NCBI GenBank assembly: GCA_033764055.1
Contig: JANRJI010000104.1
Span: forward strand, 1 to 64,000
Reading direction: 5' to 3'
Source: Ga0077555 sp033764055
Lineage (GTDB): Bacteria > Pseudomonadota > Alphaproteobacteria > Rhizobiales > Hyphomicrobiaceae
DNA length: 64,000 nucleotides
This document shows positions 55,366-64,000 of the stretch, piece by piece. The translations under genes were made by a program, and so were the position numbers. Below the pieces are notes generated by a model. It was not told where the DNA came from. It saw only the letters and a program-made list of their open reading frames with translations, and made no database searches. Numbering within the stretch: position 1 is the first letter of the stretch; each line of letters opens with the position of its first letter.

Positions 55366-56619
55366 CTAAACCGCACGCGACGGCGCCCTCACGCGGTGGC
55401 GCTCGGGCGACGTGACGTGCTCAGGGCGCACGCCGAGGCCGATGAGCGCCGCCACCCGCCGTTGCAGCCAAGGCACGGCGGCCACGATTCGCAAGGGCAG
55501 TGGCGGCCCCGCCATCGCGCCTCCGGGCGCCAGCATCGGCGCAATGACCCGGCTCTGAATGGCCACCTGCATCGCCTGCGTGGCCTTCACGGGCCACATG
55601 CGGCGCTGTCTGACAAGATCGAGCGCCCGATCGTCGAGCCCGCCGGCAGCGAGCGATCCGCTCAGGAGATTGGCAGCCGCCACTGCATCCTGGATCGCGA
55701 GGTTGATCCCCACACCGCCCACAGGCGACATGGCATGGGCCGCGTCGCCGATCACCAGGAGACCGGGTCTCGACCAGCTCGTCAGACGGTCGACCTTAAC
55801 CGTGAGCAGCCTCACGTCGTCGAGCGAGGTCATTGCGTCGATCCGGGAGGCGAGCCTCGGCACTGTCTCCCCGATCGTCCTGCGGAACGCATGGAGGCCC
55901 CGTGCCTTCACCCGCTCCGCCTCGCCTTTCAGAATGACCAGGGCACACTGGTCGTAGTCGCCCCGGTCTATGGTGATGACGATGTGGCCGGGTCCGGTAT
56001 TGAGCAGCGGCTCGTCGCCCGACGGTCCCGGCTCCCGTGGCACGCGGAACCAGAGCACGTCGATCGGTGCTCCGATGTCCTCGACCTTCAGGCCAGCCGC
56101 GTTCCGCAACACCGAGCCCCGTCCGTCGGCGGCGATCGTGAGCTGAGCGCGCACCTCGAGCCGACCATCGGCCGCGGTGGCACGAACGCCCACGACACGC
56201 CCTTCCTCCTCGATCAGCCCGGTCGCCTCGGCGCGCATCTCGATGGCGAACGTCGGCAGGCTCAGCGCGGCTCCCGTCAGGAAATCGAGGAAGTGCCATT
56301 GCGGCATGAAGGCGATGAACCTAGCCACAGTCGACAGCGACGAGAAGTCGGTGACCGTGAGCGGCCGGCCGGCAAAAACACCGGACAGATGGCGCATTGG
56401 CTGGTGTGGCCGCTCGAGGAAAGCCGTAAGCAATCCGAGCTCGTGCATCACCTCGAGCGTAGAGGGGTGCACTGTGTCGCCACGGAAGTCACGCAGGAAG
56501 TCGGCGTGCTTCTCGAGCACCAGCGTCCGGCAACCGGCCCGCGCGAACAAGAGGCCCGCCATGGCTCCTGCCGGCCCGCCTCCGACGACACAGCAGTCCA
56601 CGTTCATGGTGCGTGGCAT
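55366..56619 (-). CDS. FAD-dependent aromatic-type monooxygenase
   Basis: A 417-residue class A flavoprotein hydroxylase. CCVVGGGPAGAMAGLLFARAG is the FAD GxGxxG motif; DTVHPSTLEVMHELGL and the late GDAAHAMSPVGGVGINLAIQ motif are typical of the PHBH/UbiH group. It would insert oxygen in an aromatic or quinone-like substrate using NAD(P)H. ATG 56619 has GGAG seven bases upstream and is preferred over 56649. It and the next two genes lie on the minus strand in a catabolic group. Confidence 0.83.
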   Translation of the reverse strand: MPRTMNVDCCVVGGGPAGAMAGLLFARAGCRTLVLEKHADFLRDFRGDTVHPSTLEVMHELGLLTAFLERPHQPMRHLSGVFAGRPLTVTDFSSLSTVARFIAFMPQWHFLDFLTGAALSLPTFAIEMRAEATGLIEEEGRVVGVRATAADGRLEVRAQLTIAADGRGSVLRNAAGLKVEDIGAPIDVLWFRVPREPGPSGDEPLLNTGPGHIVITIDRGDYDQCALVILKGEAERVKARGLHAFRRTIGETVPRLASRIDAMTSLDDVRLLTVKVDRLTSWSRPGLLVIGDAAHAMSPVGGVGINLAIQDAVAAANLLSGSLAAGGLDDRALDLVRQRRMWPVKATQAMQVAIQSRVIAPMLAPGGAMAGPPLPLRIVAAVPWLQRRVAALIGLGVRPEHVTSPERHRVRAPSRAV

Positions 56620-56677
56620 GGCGTGGCTCCGGGACGTGTCGGCAGGCAAGTCGTGAGTGACAGCCCGCCGGCTCTCG

Positions 56678-57004
56678 CTACTGCGCGGCCGACAACCTGG
56701 TCGGCACGATGCGCTGCACGTTGATCGCCGAGCGGTCGATCAGCTCGCCCACCTGCGGGGCGATCTTGGTCTTCCAGAAGTCGGACTCGTAGATGTCCTT
56801 GTAAATCTGCTCGCGCGCGGCCTCGCTCTCGAAGCGGCGGATCCAAACGTACACGCTCTCGTCGGTCTCGCCGCGGAAGCTCGCCGTGATGACGGCGCCC
56901 TTCGACACCTGGAAGGGAATGATCTCGCCCTCCATCAGCTTGAGCCAGGCTTCCATCTTCCCCGGCTTGATCTTGTACTGACGCAGCTCGTAGAACGCGG
57001 CCAT
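56678..57004 (-). CDS. NIPSNAP-family protein
   Basis: A 108-residue ferredoxin-like dimeric protein, MAAFYELRQYKIKPGKMEAWL, with VYVWIRRFESEAAREQIYKD, the NIPSNAP domain. Such proteins occur in many bacterial catabolic operons; function unknown. GGAG lies nine bases from the ATG. The gene lies 58 bases from the FAD monooxygenase start and about 130 from the CoA-transferase, all minus strand. Confidence 0.87.
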   Translation of the reverse strand: MAAFYELRQYKIKPGKMEAWLKLMEGEIIPFQVSKGAVITASFRGETDESVYVWIRRFESEAAREQIYKDIYESDFWKTKIAPQVGELIDRSAINVQRIVPTRLSAAQ

Positions 57005-57134
57005 CGGTGTCTCCTCGGTGTGCGTTGGCGCGAGAGACTACAACGGTCGGCTCCGTCGGCGATAGGGGCAGCGCCAGATCCCGCGCTTCCGGCTCGTCGC
57101 CAAGAGCGACCGTGCGGCAACCGGCGCCGATGCC

Positions 57135-58406
57135 TCAGGACCGCGAGAGCATAGCGTGGGCGGCGCGCGACAGCTCCTCACGGAATGCCGGATGCGCGAT
57201 CTCGATCATCGCTCGTGCCCGCTCGCGCAACGTCTTGGTCGCCAGCTCCGCGCACCCGTGCTCGGTGACGATGATGTCCACGTCGCTTCGCGGCGTCGTC
57301 ACGGGTCCGCTCAGCCGGGCCACGATGCGGCTCGCCTTGCCGCCATGCGACGTGCTTGCCAACGCGATGATCGAGCGACCACCCGGCGAGCGCGCCGCGG
57401 CCCGGACATAGTCCACCTGACCGCCGATCGTGCCGACGTAGTCGCTGCCGATCGCCTCCGAGTTCACTTGGCCGGTCAGGTCCACCTCGAGTGCGGCATT
57501 GATCGAGATGAGGTTCGAGAGCCGGGCGAGGACCTCTGCGCTGTGGGTGTAGCTCGGCCGGGCGAAGCGGAGCGCCGGGTTCCGGTCGGCGAAGCGGAAC
57601 AGCGCTTCGCTGCCGAGCATGTTGCCTGTCACCGTGACACCACGGTCGATCTCCTTGGCGGCATTCGTCACGGCCCCGCACTGCATCAGCTCCATGACGC
57701 CGTCGGTGATGGTGCCGGCATGCACGCCGAGATCGCGATGGCGCTTGAGGCCTTCGAGAATGGCATCGGGGAGCGCGCCGATGCCGGTCTGGATCGTCGC
57801 CCTGTCGCCCACGTAGCCGACGACATGGCGAGCGATGGCGCGCTCGGTCTCGCCGATCACGCCGCGCTTCACCGCCACCAGCGGCCGGTCCACCTCCACG
57901 GCGAAGTCGATATCGTCCGCCGTCAGGTAGTCGTCGCAATACGTGAACGGCGTCTGGGCGTTGATCTCGGCGACGACCACCCGCGCCCGGGACACGGCCG
58001 AGCAGATGTAGTCGTTGACGATGCCCGTGCTCATGCGACCCTGCGCGTCGGGCCGGCTCACCTGCACGATGGCCACGTCGCACCGGATGCGGCCGTCGGC
58101 CACCATCTCGTCGAGCCGCGAGTAGTGGATCGGCAGGATGTCGATCAGACCCGCGCGCGACAGCGGTCGCACCCCGGCCGTGCCGACAAGGCCCTTGAAG
58201 TCGATGACGTCGACGTGGTCGGCAGCGAGGAGGCCCGAATAGCTCGTCATCAGGAACACCGAGAACCGCCCGCCGATCTCATGGCGACGACGCAGCAAGC
58301 TCTCGTTGACACTGACCGGCTCGCCGCTGATCTGCCCCCACATCACGACGTCGCCCGGACGGACAATCTCGTGCCAGGGCAGCTCATCGGTCCCAACGAT
58401 CTTCAT
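57135..58406 (-). CDS. Acetyl-CoA hydrolase/CoA-transferase family
   Basis: A 423-residue protein of the class I CoA-transferase/4-hydroxybutyrate CoA-transferase family. Seen: PGDVVMWGQISGEP at the start, TYCDDYLTADDIDF, and INAALEVDLTGQVNSEAIGS near residue 305, where the family holds its catalytic Glu. It moves CoA between acetyl-CoA and an organic acid. It is probably cotranscribed with the acyl-CoA dehydrogenase, NIPSNAP and FAD monooxygenase genes, pointing to degradation of an unknown acid. Confidence 0.86.
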   Translation of the reverse strand: MKIVGTDELPWHEIVRPGDVVMWGQISGEPVSVNESLLRRRHEIGGRFSVFLMTSYSGLLAADHVDVIDFKGLVGTAGVRPLSRAGLIDILPIHYSRLDEMVADGRIRCDVAIVQVSRPDAQGRMSTGIVNDYICSAVSRARVVVAEINAQTPFTYCDDYLTADDIDFAVEVDRPLVAVKRGVIGETERAIARHVVGYVGDRATIQTGIGALPDAILEGLKRHRDLGVHAGTITDGVMELMQCGAVTNAAKEIDRGVTVTGNMLGSEALFRFADRNPALRFARPSYTHSAEVLARLSNLISINAALEVDLTGQVNSEAIGSDYVGTIGGQVDYVRAAARSPGGRSIIALASTSHGGKASRIVARLSGPVTTPRSDVDIIVTEHGCAELATKTLRERARAMIEIAHPAFREELSRAAHAMLSRS

Positions 58407-58452
58407 GGCCCGATGGCCTCCCGCCCGCTGTTTCGCCAGAACCGATAGCCGA

Positions 58453-59640
58453 TCAGTGCGCCGGCGGCGGCTTCTTCACGTTGCCGCGTACCACGCGCCG
58501 GCCGAGGGAGTGGCGATGCACCTCGCTCGGACCGTCGTAGATGCGGAAGGCACGCACGTCGCGATAGATCTTCTCGACCATGGTGTCGTCGGTCACGCCC
58601 ATGCCGCCGAGGATCTGCATGGAGCGGTCGACGACACGGAAGATCGCCTCCGAGCAGATCACCTTGGCCATGGAGCTGGTCGTCGAGGCCTTGTCGCCCT
58701 GGTCGAGCAGCCACGCGCAGTGCCAGATGGCGAGGCGCGAGACATGGATGTCCATCTCGTTGTCGGCCAGCATGAACGAGACGCCCTGGTGCTCGCCGAG
58801 CGTCTTGCCGAACGACATGCGGTGGCGGGCGTACTCGGTCGCGATGTCGTGGGCGCGGACCGCCGACCCGAGCCAGCGCATGCAATGCGTCAGGCGCGCC
58901 GGCGCGAGGCGCACCTGGGCGTACTGGAAGCCCTTGCCGATCTCGCCCAGAATGTCGTCGCCCGAGACCCGAAGGTTCTCGATGTCGATGACGGCGTGAC
59001 CGCCCATGAAGCTCGAGTCCATGGTGCCGAGCACGCGGCTGATCTTGAAGGCCGGATTCGGCAGCTCGGTCAGGAACATGGTGCAGTCGCCCGGACCGTC
59101 GCCCGTGCGCGCCATGATGATGGCGAAGGCAGCCCCTTCGGCACCCGTGATCAGCGTCTTGCGGCCGTTGATGACGAAGCCGTTGCCATCGGGAGTCGCG
59201 GTGGTCTTGAGGAGGAGCGGGTCGGCGCCGGCGCCACCGTCGGGCTCGGTCATGGCGAAGCAGGAGCGCACCTCGCCGGTGGCGAGGCGGGCCAGATACT
59301 TCTGCCGCTGGGCCGGCGTCGCCACCACGTCCAGCAAGTGGATGTTGCCCTCGTCGGGGGCATGGAAATGCAGCGCGATCGGCCCGAGGATCGAGTAGCC
59401 GGCCGCCTCGAACACCACCGCCTGCTCGAAGTGCGAGAAGCCCTTGCCGCCGAAGTCCTCCGGCGAGTTGATGCCGAGCAGTCCGGCCTCTTTCGCGGCC
59501 CTGTTGAGGTCGCGACGCATGTCCTCGGGAATTCCGTGGCTCCAGCGCGGGTCCTTCTCGAACGGGATGATCTTCTCGCGCACGAACGCGGCGACCTTGT
59601 CACGCAGCTCCGCCAGCGGCTTGTCGATGGTGAAGTCCAT
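58453..59640 (-). CDS. Acyl-CoA dehydrogenase
   Basis: A 395-residue acyl-CoA dehydrogenase. Seen: EDFGGKGFSHFEQAV, FAMTEPDGGAGADPLLLKT (FAD/substrate loop) and MQILGGMGVTDDTMVEKIYRD, with GPSEVHRHSLGRR near the end, as in ACAD10/11-like members. AGGAGGAAAG is a strong ribosome site upstream of ATG 59640. It desaturates an acyl-CoA and passes electrons to ETF, which is not in the window. It is 46 bases upstream of the CoA-transferase gene. Confidence 0.9.
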   Translation of the reverse strand: MDFTIDKPLAELRDKVAAFVREKIIPFEKDPRWSHGIPEDMRRDLNRAAKEAGLLGINSPEDFGGKGFSHFEQAVVFEAAGYSILGPIALHFHAPDEGNIHLLDVVATPAQRQKYLARLATGEVRSCFAMTEPDGGAGADPLLLKTTATPDGNGFVINGRKTLITGAEGAAFAIIMARTGDGPGDCTMFLTELPNPAFKISRVLGTMDSSFMGGHAVIDIENLRVSGDDILGEIGKGFQYAQVRLAPARLTHCMRWLGSAVRAHDIATEYARHRMSFGKTLGEHQGVSFMLADNEMDIHVSRLAIWHCAWLLDQGDKASTTSSMAKVICSEAIFRVVDRSMQILGGMGVTDDTMVEKIYRDVRAFRIYDGPSEVHRHSLGRRVVRGNVKKPPPAH

Positions 59641-59842
59641 TGGGTCTGCTTTCCTCCTGGAGTGCCGAGGGGCTGCCCCTGGCCAAAGTTATCGAGATGA
59701 GCCGCACGTTTCCTGACCGGGGAGCGGGCCTAATCACATCGCTGAGCAAACTAGCCTGGGCCCGCCGGAGATTGAAGCCAAGCGTCCGCGACAGCTTGCG
59801 CTCGGTCAAGTCGGTCCGCGACCTGGAGCCGCTTTCCAGCTG

Positions 59843-60760
59843 TCAATCGCGGCTCCCTCGGCCAAAGGCCGTGGCCAGCACTCGCCCCACCTCGTCGAAA
59901 GCTGCCGCCCGTGCCAGCGGGTCGGTGCCGATCTGCACCTCGCCCGTGCCCGTCGCCGATATGCCGACTCCCGTCAGCGTGCGGCGCGGCGAGCTCGCCG
60001 CATCGAAGCCATGCACGGCGCCCGGATACTCGATCAGCCGGACATTCGGACGTCCGGCGATCTCGCGGCACGGCGCTGGCGGCGTCCAGTCGTCGTCACT
60101 GCCGATCAGGATGGTGAGCGGAGCGCGCGGCGCCCATCCCACACGCTCCGGAAACGTGCTGCATCCGGGATAGAACGCGATCGCTGCCCGGATCGGCGGC
60201 GCCCCGGCGCGCACGGATTTGTCGACGGCATGGAGCACCGTCGAGCCGCCGTGCGACCAGCCGATCAGCGCAAGGCGGTTGGCGTCCACGAAGCTCTGCT
60301 TCGATAGCCAGCGCAAGGCTGCCTCCGCGTCGAGCGCGCGATGCACGGGCCGGATCGGTCGCTGGTCGCCGGTCAGGCCACAGATCTCCCTGTAGCCGCG
60401 GGCGCTGAAGCTGTCCGCAAAGAGCACTCCATAGCCGGCCGCAACGAAGCGCTCGGCCCATTCCAGCTCGCGCGCGGCCATTGTGCCACGGTCAGTGAAC
60501 AGCCCGCCGCAGCCATGCAGGCCCACAACGGCGGGAGCCGGGCCAAGACCCGGCGGGCGTCGGAAATATGCCTTGATGGTCCCCGCGCGCCGGCCGGGCA
60601 CGGCGAGATCGACGCCGAAATACCCTGGCGGGGGCGGAGGCACGAAGATGGGCTCGGCAGCGATGTCCTGGGCGGACACCCCCGTGCCCGGCGCAATCGA
60701 GGCGACCAAGCATGCCGTCAACAGGCGCGCAATCTGCCTTATGGCTCGACGCTGGCCCAT
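59843..60760 (-). CDS. Exported dienelactone-hydrolase-family protein
   Basis: A 305-residue protein. A signal peptide (MGQRRAIRQIARLLTACLVA...VSAQ, about residues 1-30) leads to a dienelactone-hydrolase fold: VVGLHGCGGLFTDRG, FADSFSARGYREIC (typical of the large dienelactone-hydrolase-like group), LIGWSHGGSTVLH (nucleophile Ser) and VHGFDAASSPRR (catalytic His). It would act in the periplasm on an ester or lactone. ATG 60760 gives the signal peptide and has GGAG upstream; the frame runs to 60895. Confidence 0.8.
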   Translation of the reverse strand: MGQRRAIRQIARLLTACLVASIAPGTGVSAQDIAAEPIFVPPPPPGYFGVDLAVPGRRAGTIKAYFRRPPGLGPAPAVVGLHGCGGLFTDRGTMAARELEWAERFVAAGYGVLFADSFSARGYREICGLTGDQRPIRPVHRALDAEAALRWLSKQSFVDANRLALIGWSHGGSTVLHAVDKSVRAGAPPIRAAIAFYPGCSTFPERVGWAPRAPLTILIGSDDDWTPPAPCREIAGRPNVRLIEYPGAVHGFDAASSPRRTLTGVGISATGTGEVQIGTDPLARAAAFDEVGRVLATAFGRGSRD

Positions 60761-60920
60761 GGGGCACTCCGTCAGGAACCCTGCTGCGGCCGTTCCTACG
60801 GTGGGCTTTCGGACGGCCCCACAGACAGCTGAAGCCGGGCGCGGGCCCGGCTCCGTTGACATTCGACAGCCACGTCCCCCGACGACCGCCCCCATGCGAG
60901 GACGGCCAGGGAGGGAGACG

Positions 60921-61400
60921 TCAGTTCAGCTTGCCTCGCAGATCGCGGATCGACTGGTCCAAGATGGTGTCGGCCGTGCCGCCTGCCACCCGTTCGCGCA
61001 TCACGCGCTCGGCGGCCGCGGTTGCGGCCTCGACCACCGCGGCCCGCACCTCGGCTAGCGCCTGCGCCTCGGCGCGAGCGATCTTCTCCTCGGCAAGGCG
61101 CGAGCGGCGCTCGAGAGACTCTTTCAGGGACTTCTCGGACTGCTCCTTCATCGCCTGCGCCTCGCGCTCGGCCTGCTCGATGATCGCCTTGGCCTCGTCG
61201 TCGGCTCGGCGCTGCTTCTGCTTGTAGTCGGCCAGCAGGTCCTGCGCCTCCTCGCGCAGGCGGCGAGCCTCGTCGAGCTCCTTGCGAATGGCGTCGGCGC
61301 GCTCGTCGAGCGCCTTGCCCATCAAGGCAGGCACCTTCACGTAAAGCAGCAGACCGACGAAGCAGAAAAAGGCTACTGCGACCCAGAACTCGGCGCCCAT
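60921..61400 (-). CDS. atpF: ATP synthase F0 subunit b
   Basis: A 159-residue subunit b: one N-terminal span (FWVAVAFFCFVGLLLYV) followed by a long charged alpha-helix (RADAIRKELDEARRLREEA to RMRERVAGG) that forms the stator stalk. Last gene of the F0 operon in this window; twelve bases follow the b' gene. The F1 genes are not adjacent, the usual alphaproteobacterial split. Confidence 0.93.
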   Translation of the reverse strand: MGAEFWVAVAFFCFVGLLLYVKVPALMGKALDERADAIRKELDEARRLREEAQDLLADYKQKQRRADDEAKAIIEQAEREAQAMKEQSEKSLKESLERRSRLAEEKIARAEAQALAEVRAAVVEAATAAAERVMRERVAGGTADTILDQSIRDLRGKLN

Positions 61401-61412
61401 GGCTATCCTCCC

Positions 61413-61997
61413 TCAGCCCGCGGTCGTGGGCATGCGCGTCTGCCCGACCACGCGCCGCACGTCATCGACGCCGATTTGCTGGCCGATCAGCCGCTCGACG
61501 ATGGCTGAGGCCGTCTCCGCAGCGAGCTGGTCCACATTGGCGAGGGCCCGTGCCTTGGTGTCGGCGATCTGCTTCTCGGTTGCAGCGAGCTTCGCCGTAT
61601 TTGCGTCGTCCACGCGGCGGCGCTCGGCATCCATCGACGTCGCGACCCTGTCACGCATGTCCTTGGCGAGGCCCTGCGCCTTGCCGCGAGCGTCGGCGAG
61701 CGACTTCTCGTATGCTGCCAAGGCCGAATCCGTCTCGGACTTCAGGCGCTCGGCCTCGGCGAGGTCCCGTTGGATGCGCTCGCGTCGCTCGGCCAGCACC
61801 GACGCGATCCGAGGCAATGCCATGCGCGACATGACGAAATAGAGCGCAGCGAACGAAATCGCGAGCCAAACGAGCTGCGGCGCAAACGTGCTCGGATCGA
61901 ACGGCGGAAAGCCGCCGTGGCCGTGATCGGCCGGTGCAGCGGTGCTGGCATGCGTCCCGTGGGTCGGGCCGCCGGCAGCTTTAGGAGACGATGCCAT
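61413..61997 (-). CDS. atpG: ATP synthase F0 subunit b' (AtpG-type b)
   Basis: A 194-residue b' subunit. The N-terminal ~35 residues are Gly/His/Ala-rich (HGTHASTAAPADHGHGG), then the span WLAISFAALYFVMSRMALPRI and the amphipathic stalk helix. The b/b' pair is typical of photosynthetic and rhizobial alphaproteobacteria. Named atpG or atpX in some species. Confidence 0.9.
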   Translation of the reverse strand: MASSPKAAGGPTHGTHASTAAPADHGHGGFPPFDPSTFAPQLVWLAISFAALYFVMSRMALPRIASVLAERRERIQRDLAEAERLKSETDSALAAYEKSLADARGKAQGLAKDMRDRVATSMDAERRRVDDANTAKLAATEKQIADTKARALANVDQLAAETASAIVERLIGQQIGVDDVRRVVGQTRMPTTAG

Positions 61998-62137
61998 GAC
62001 GCGCGAATCCTGCTTCTGAGCGATTGCCGCTCCACGCCATCAGCGTCGGCCCTTGGGCCGGCGCCGCCAGACGGGATGACACGTCGTCCCGGCAGCCGCC
62101 AGCGCATAGCGCTATCGGCCTGCCGGACAAGGTGGCG

Positions 62138-62365
62138 TCAGACCACGAACAGGAGCAGCAGAGCGATCAGCAGCGAGAAGATGCCGAGCGCTTCCGTCAG
62201 GGCGAAGCCGAGAAGTAGCGTGCCGCGCTGGCTGTCGGCAGCCGACGGATTGCGCAGGGCACCGGCCAGGAACTGACCGAACAGGTTGCCGAGGCCGATG
62301 CCCGCGCCTGCCATGCCGAGGCAAGCGAGACCGGCGCCGATTGCCTTGCCGATGATCGGATCCAT
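62138..62365 (-). CDS. atpE: ATP synthase F0 subunit c
   Basis: A 75-residue hairpin of two spans; the proton-carrying Glu58 is in LLGFALTEALGIF, and the polar loop is RNPSAADSQRG. It forms the rotor ring. The glycine-rich first helix (GKAIGAGLACLGMAGAGIG) is usual. The ATG at 62365 has a good AGAGAT-type site upstream. Confidence 0.95.
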   Translation of the reverse strand: MDPIIGKAIGAGLACLGMAGAGIGLGNLFGQFLAGALRNPSAADSQRGTLLLGFALTEALGIFSLLIALLLLFVV

Positions 62366-62449
62366 CAGAGATCTCCCGTCTGTCGAGTGCTTGTGGTTGG
62401 ATGAAAGTCAGGTGGTGAGAGCAAAGGAGCGGGCCGCGCGGGCTCGCTC

Positions 62450-63193
62450 CTAGTGGTGGGCGCCGTGCACCGCATCGTTGAGGTAGACGCAGGTCAGAAC
62501 GGCGAACACATAGGCCTGCAGCGCCGCGACCAGCACCTCGAGTGCGGTCAGCGCGATCGTGAGCAGCAGCGGCAGCGGCGCGATCAGTGCCCAGGCACCT
62601 GCCGCGAGAAGCGAAGCCACGAACCCGGCGAAAATCTTGAGCGCGATATGGCCGGCCAGCATGTTGGCGAAGAGACGCACGGACAGGCTCAAAGGCCGGG
62701 ACAGGAACGAGATGATCTCGATCGGCACCATGATGATCAGCAGCGGCCACGGCACGTCGGGCACGAACAGCTTGAAGAAGCCGAGCCCCTGGTTCCACAG
62801 GCCGTAGAGGATCACGATCCCGATCACCAGCAAGGCCAGCGCAGCTGTGACCACGATCTGGCTGGTCACCGTGTAGCCGCCCGGGACCATGCCCAGCATG
62901 TTGCAGACGAGCACGAAGATGAACAAGGAGAACACGAGCGGGACGAACTTCATTCCTTCCTCGCCGACGTTGTCCCGCACCGTCGAGGCGACGAACTCGT
63001 ACATGATTTCCGCGATCGACTGCCCCCGTGTCGGCACGAGTGCACGATTGCGCATGGCGTAGAGGAGAAAACCCGATGCCAACGCCACTGCGCCGACCAT
63101 GAAGGCGGCTGCATTGGTGAAGGAGGCGTCGATACCGCTGACGCTCAGAGGAATGAGTGTCTTCTGGTGGAACTGCTCGATTGGACCTGCCAC
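62450..63193 (-). CDS. atpB: ATP synthase F0 subunit a
   Basis: A 247-residue membrane protein with five or six spans. The essential Arg of the proton half-channel is in LSLSVRLFANMLAGH. The end, DAVHGAHH, is typical. Lies between atpI and atpE in the operon, 29 and 84 bases away. Confidence 0.95.
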   Translation of the reverse strand: MAGPIEQFHQKTLIPLSVSGIDASFTNAAAFMVGAVALASGFLLYAMRNRALVPTRGQSIAEIMYEFVASTVRDNVGEEGMKFVPLVFSLFIFVLVCNMLGMVPGGYTVTSQIVVTAALALLVIGIVILYGLWNQGLGFFKLFVPDVPWPLLIIMVPIEIISFLSRPLSLSVRLFANMLAGHIALKIFAGFVASLLAAGAWALIAPLPLLLTIALTALEVLVAALQAYVFAVLTCVYLNDAVHGAHH

Positions 63194-63222
63194 GTCGCCT
63201 CGTCCCCGGCTCGCGTCGAAAC

Positions 63223-63627
63223 TCAGTTGCCTTGGTCCCGCTCGTCCTTCACGGACGGCAGGGACGGTGTCTTCTCACGCATCGCGGCCCGGATGAGATT
63301 GAGCATCCCGGCCGCCGCGCCCAGCAGGAAGAACAGGATGAACAGCCAAGGCTTCTTGTTGTCCAGCCACTGATCCAACCACCAGCCGATCGCCCCGCCA
63401 ACCACCACTCCGGCAACCAGCTCCGCCGAGAGCCGCATTGCACGACCCATGGCCTTGCCGTTGCCCGCTCCGTCGCCAGCCTGACCCGGCCGATGGCCGG
63501 ATGTGCCAGTCTGCCGCGCCACGTCGAGCTTGCGACCCAGCTCACTCGACCGGCGCTCGAGAGCGGCACGCTCCTCAGGTGAAAGCTCGCCTCGAGGCTC
63601 GTGCCCAGGCTTGCCGTCGTCAGGCAT
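63223..63627 (-). CDS. atpI: ATP synthase protein I (AtpI/AtpZ-like)
   Basis: A 134-residue protein with a charged, probably disordered N-terminal half and two hydrophobic spans (SAELVAGVVVGGAIGWWLD and WLFILFFLLGAAAGMLNLI). It helps assemble the c-ring in related bacteria. First gene of the operon. Confidence 0.87.
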   Translation of the reverse strand: MPDDGKPGHEPRGELSPEERAALERRSSELGRKLDVARQTGTSGHRPGQAGDGAGNGKAMGRAMRLSAELVAGVVVGGAIGWWLDQWLDNKKPWLFILFFLLGAAAGMLNLIRAAMREKTPSLPSVKDERDQGN

Positions 63628-63686
63628 GACGTATCTCGCCCGTGCTGGAAGCGGCCGGTGCGCGGCGGGTTCGATCTGCGGCCGGG

Positions 63687-63715
63687 ACCATAGTAAGGGG
63701 CTTCCGGGGTGTCAA
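63687..63715 (-). promoter_or_regulatory. Probable promoter of the atp F0 operon
   Basis: On the minus strand TTGACA (63715-63710) and TATGGT (63692-63687) are 17 bases apart, 60 bases before atpI. Both boxes are near consensus, so this is the best promoter in the window. Confidence 0.6.
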
Positions 63716-63845
63716 CAAAAGGCCAAAGTCGTTCCAGGGCGGGCGGGGTGGCGAAAGCGCGCAGGCCGCCGCACGCTAACCCGCATGCCCGCCGATCGAA
63801 GCCGACAGCACGGCCAGCGGCCGGCCCCTCCCCCTCGACGTCCGA

Positions 63846-64000
63846 TCAGGCGGTCCGCTGCGCCGGTACGCCCAGCTCCTCCATCATTTTGTCCCGCATA
63901 ATGAATTTTTGCACCTTTCCGGTAACTGTCATCGGGAATTCGTCGACGAAGCGCACGTACCGTGGCACCTTGTAATGCGCGATCTGTCCCTGGCAGAAGG
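63846..64000 (-). CDS. AMP-binding acyl-CoA synthetase, C-terminal end (partial)
   Basis: The last 51 codons of an acyl-CoA synthetase/ligase enter from the right edge. HYKVPRYVRFVDEFPMTVTGKVQK is the C-terminal motif with the catalytic Lys (G-K-V-Q-K) of the ANL superfamily. The acyl specificity cannot be told from this part. Confidence 0.9.
   Translation of the reverse strand, partial: FCQGQIAHYKVPRYVRFVDEFPMTVTGKVQKFIMRDKMMEELGVPAQRTA

Overview
The window reads as chromosomal DNA of a GC-rich alphaproteobacterium, most likely of the order Hyphomicrobiales (Rhizobiales). Four loci point there: an F0 operon with paired b and b' subunits (atpI-atpB-atpE-atpF'-atpF) separated from F1, an NdvA-type cyclic beta-glucan exporter, a lone bcsS cellulose-associated gene, and a pyrB followed by a dihydroorotase-like protein that has lost its metal ligands. 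No tRNA, rRNA, CRISPR array, insertion sequence or prophage was seen. Most of the sequence is ordinary core and catabolic genes with short intergenic gaps.

Layout. 1-2.5 kb: end of valS, a CPBP membrane protease and a Rossmann/SAF oxidoreductase. 2.5-5.8 kb: a methyltransferase, then a three-gene metal-related cluster (DUF2946 protein, His-rich outer-membrane protein, PCu(A)C-like periplasmic protein). 5.8-7.1 kb: RraA-family protein and smpB, followed by a 19-bp stem-loop. 7.5-9.8 kb: a small accessory-looking island with an XRE regulator and two orphan proteins whose genes converge and overlap by 102 bp. 9.8-13 kb: hydrolase, FMN monooxygenase, bcsS. 13.1-18.7 kb: two universal stress proteins, a small secreted protein, a YdcF-type protein and an ADP-forming acyl-CoA synthetase. 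18.8-24.4 kb: a GH114-like exported protein, YciI, ndvA, an FAD oxidase and infC, which appears to start at AUA. 24.5-32.2 kb: glycosyltransferase, hydrolase, thiolase, macrodomain protein and a 1186-residue membrane/coiled-coil protein with an internal duplication.

32.3-37.5 kb: enoyl-CoA hydratase, a phytanoyl-CoA dioxygenase-like gene overlapping a DHA2 exporter gene, a PaaI thioesterase and a second MFS carrier. 37.6-45.2 kb is a minus-strand housekeeping block: topA, then dprA, plsY, pyrC-like and pyrB. 45.3-52.1 kb: hydrolase, a small secreted 12-residue-repeat protein, pckA with a clear terminator, a HugZ/DUF2470 protein and methylmalonyl-CoA mutase. 52.2-60.8 kb: EamA permease, 2-hydroxyacid dehydrogenase, a Cys-tailed secreted protein and a minus-strand run for aromatic/acyl-CoA catabolism. 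60.9-63.6 kb: the F0 operon with a recognisable sigma70-type promoter. The right edge cuts an acyl-CoA synthetase gene.

Functionally the window is rich in acyl-CoA and propionyl-CoA chemistry (thiolase, hydratase, acyl-CoA dehydrogenase, CoA-transferase, ADP-forming synthetase, methylmalonyl-CoA mutase, PckA), as expected of a heterotroph using organic acids. The best candidates for undescribed biology are the 1186-residue duplicated-domain membrane protein next to a macrodomain gene, the XRE plus two-orphan island at 7.5-9.8 kb, the PCu(A)C-like protein lacking copper ligands beside a His-rich barrel, and the 12-residue-repeat exported peptide.
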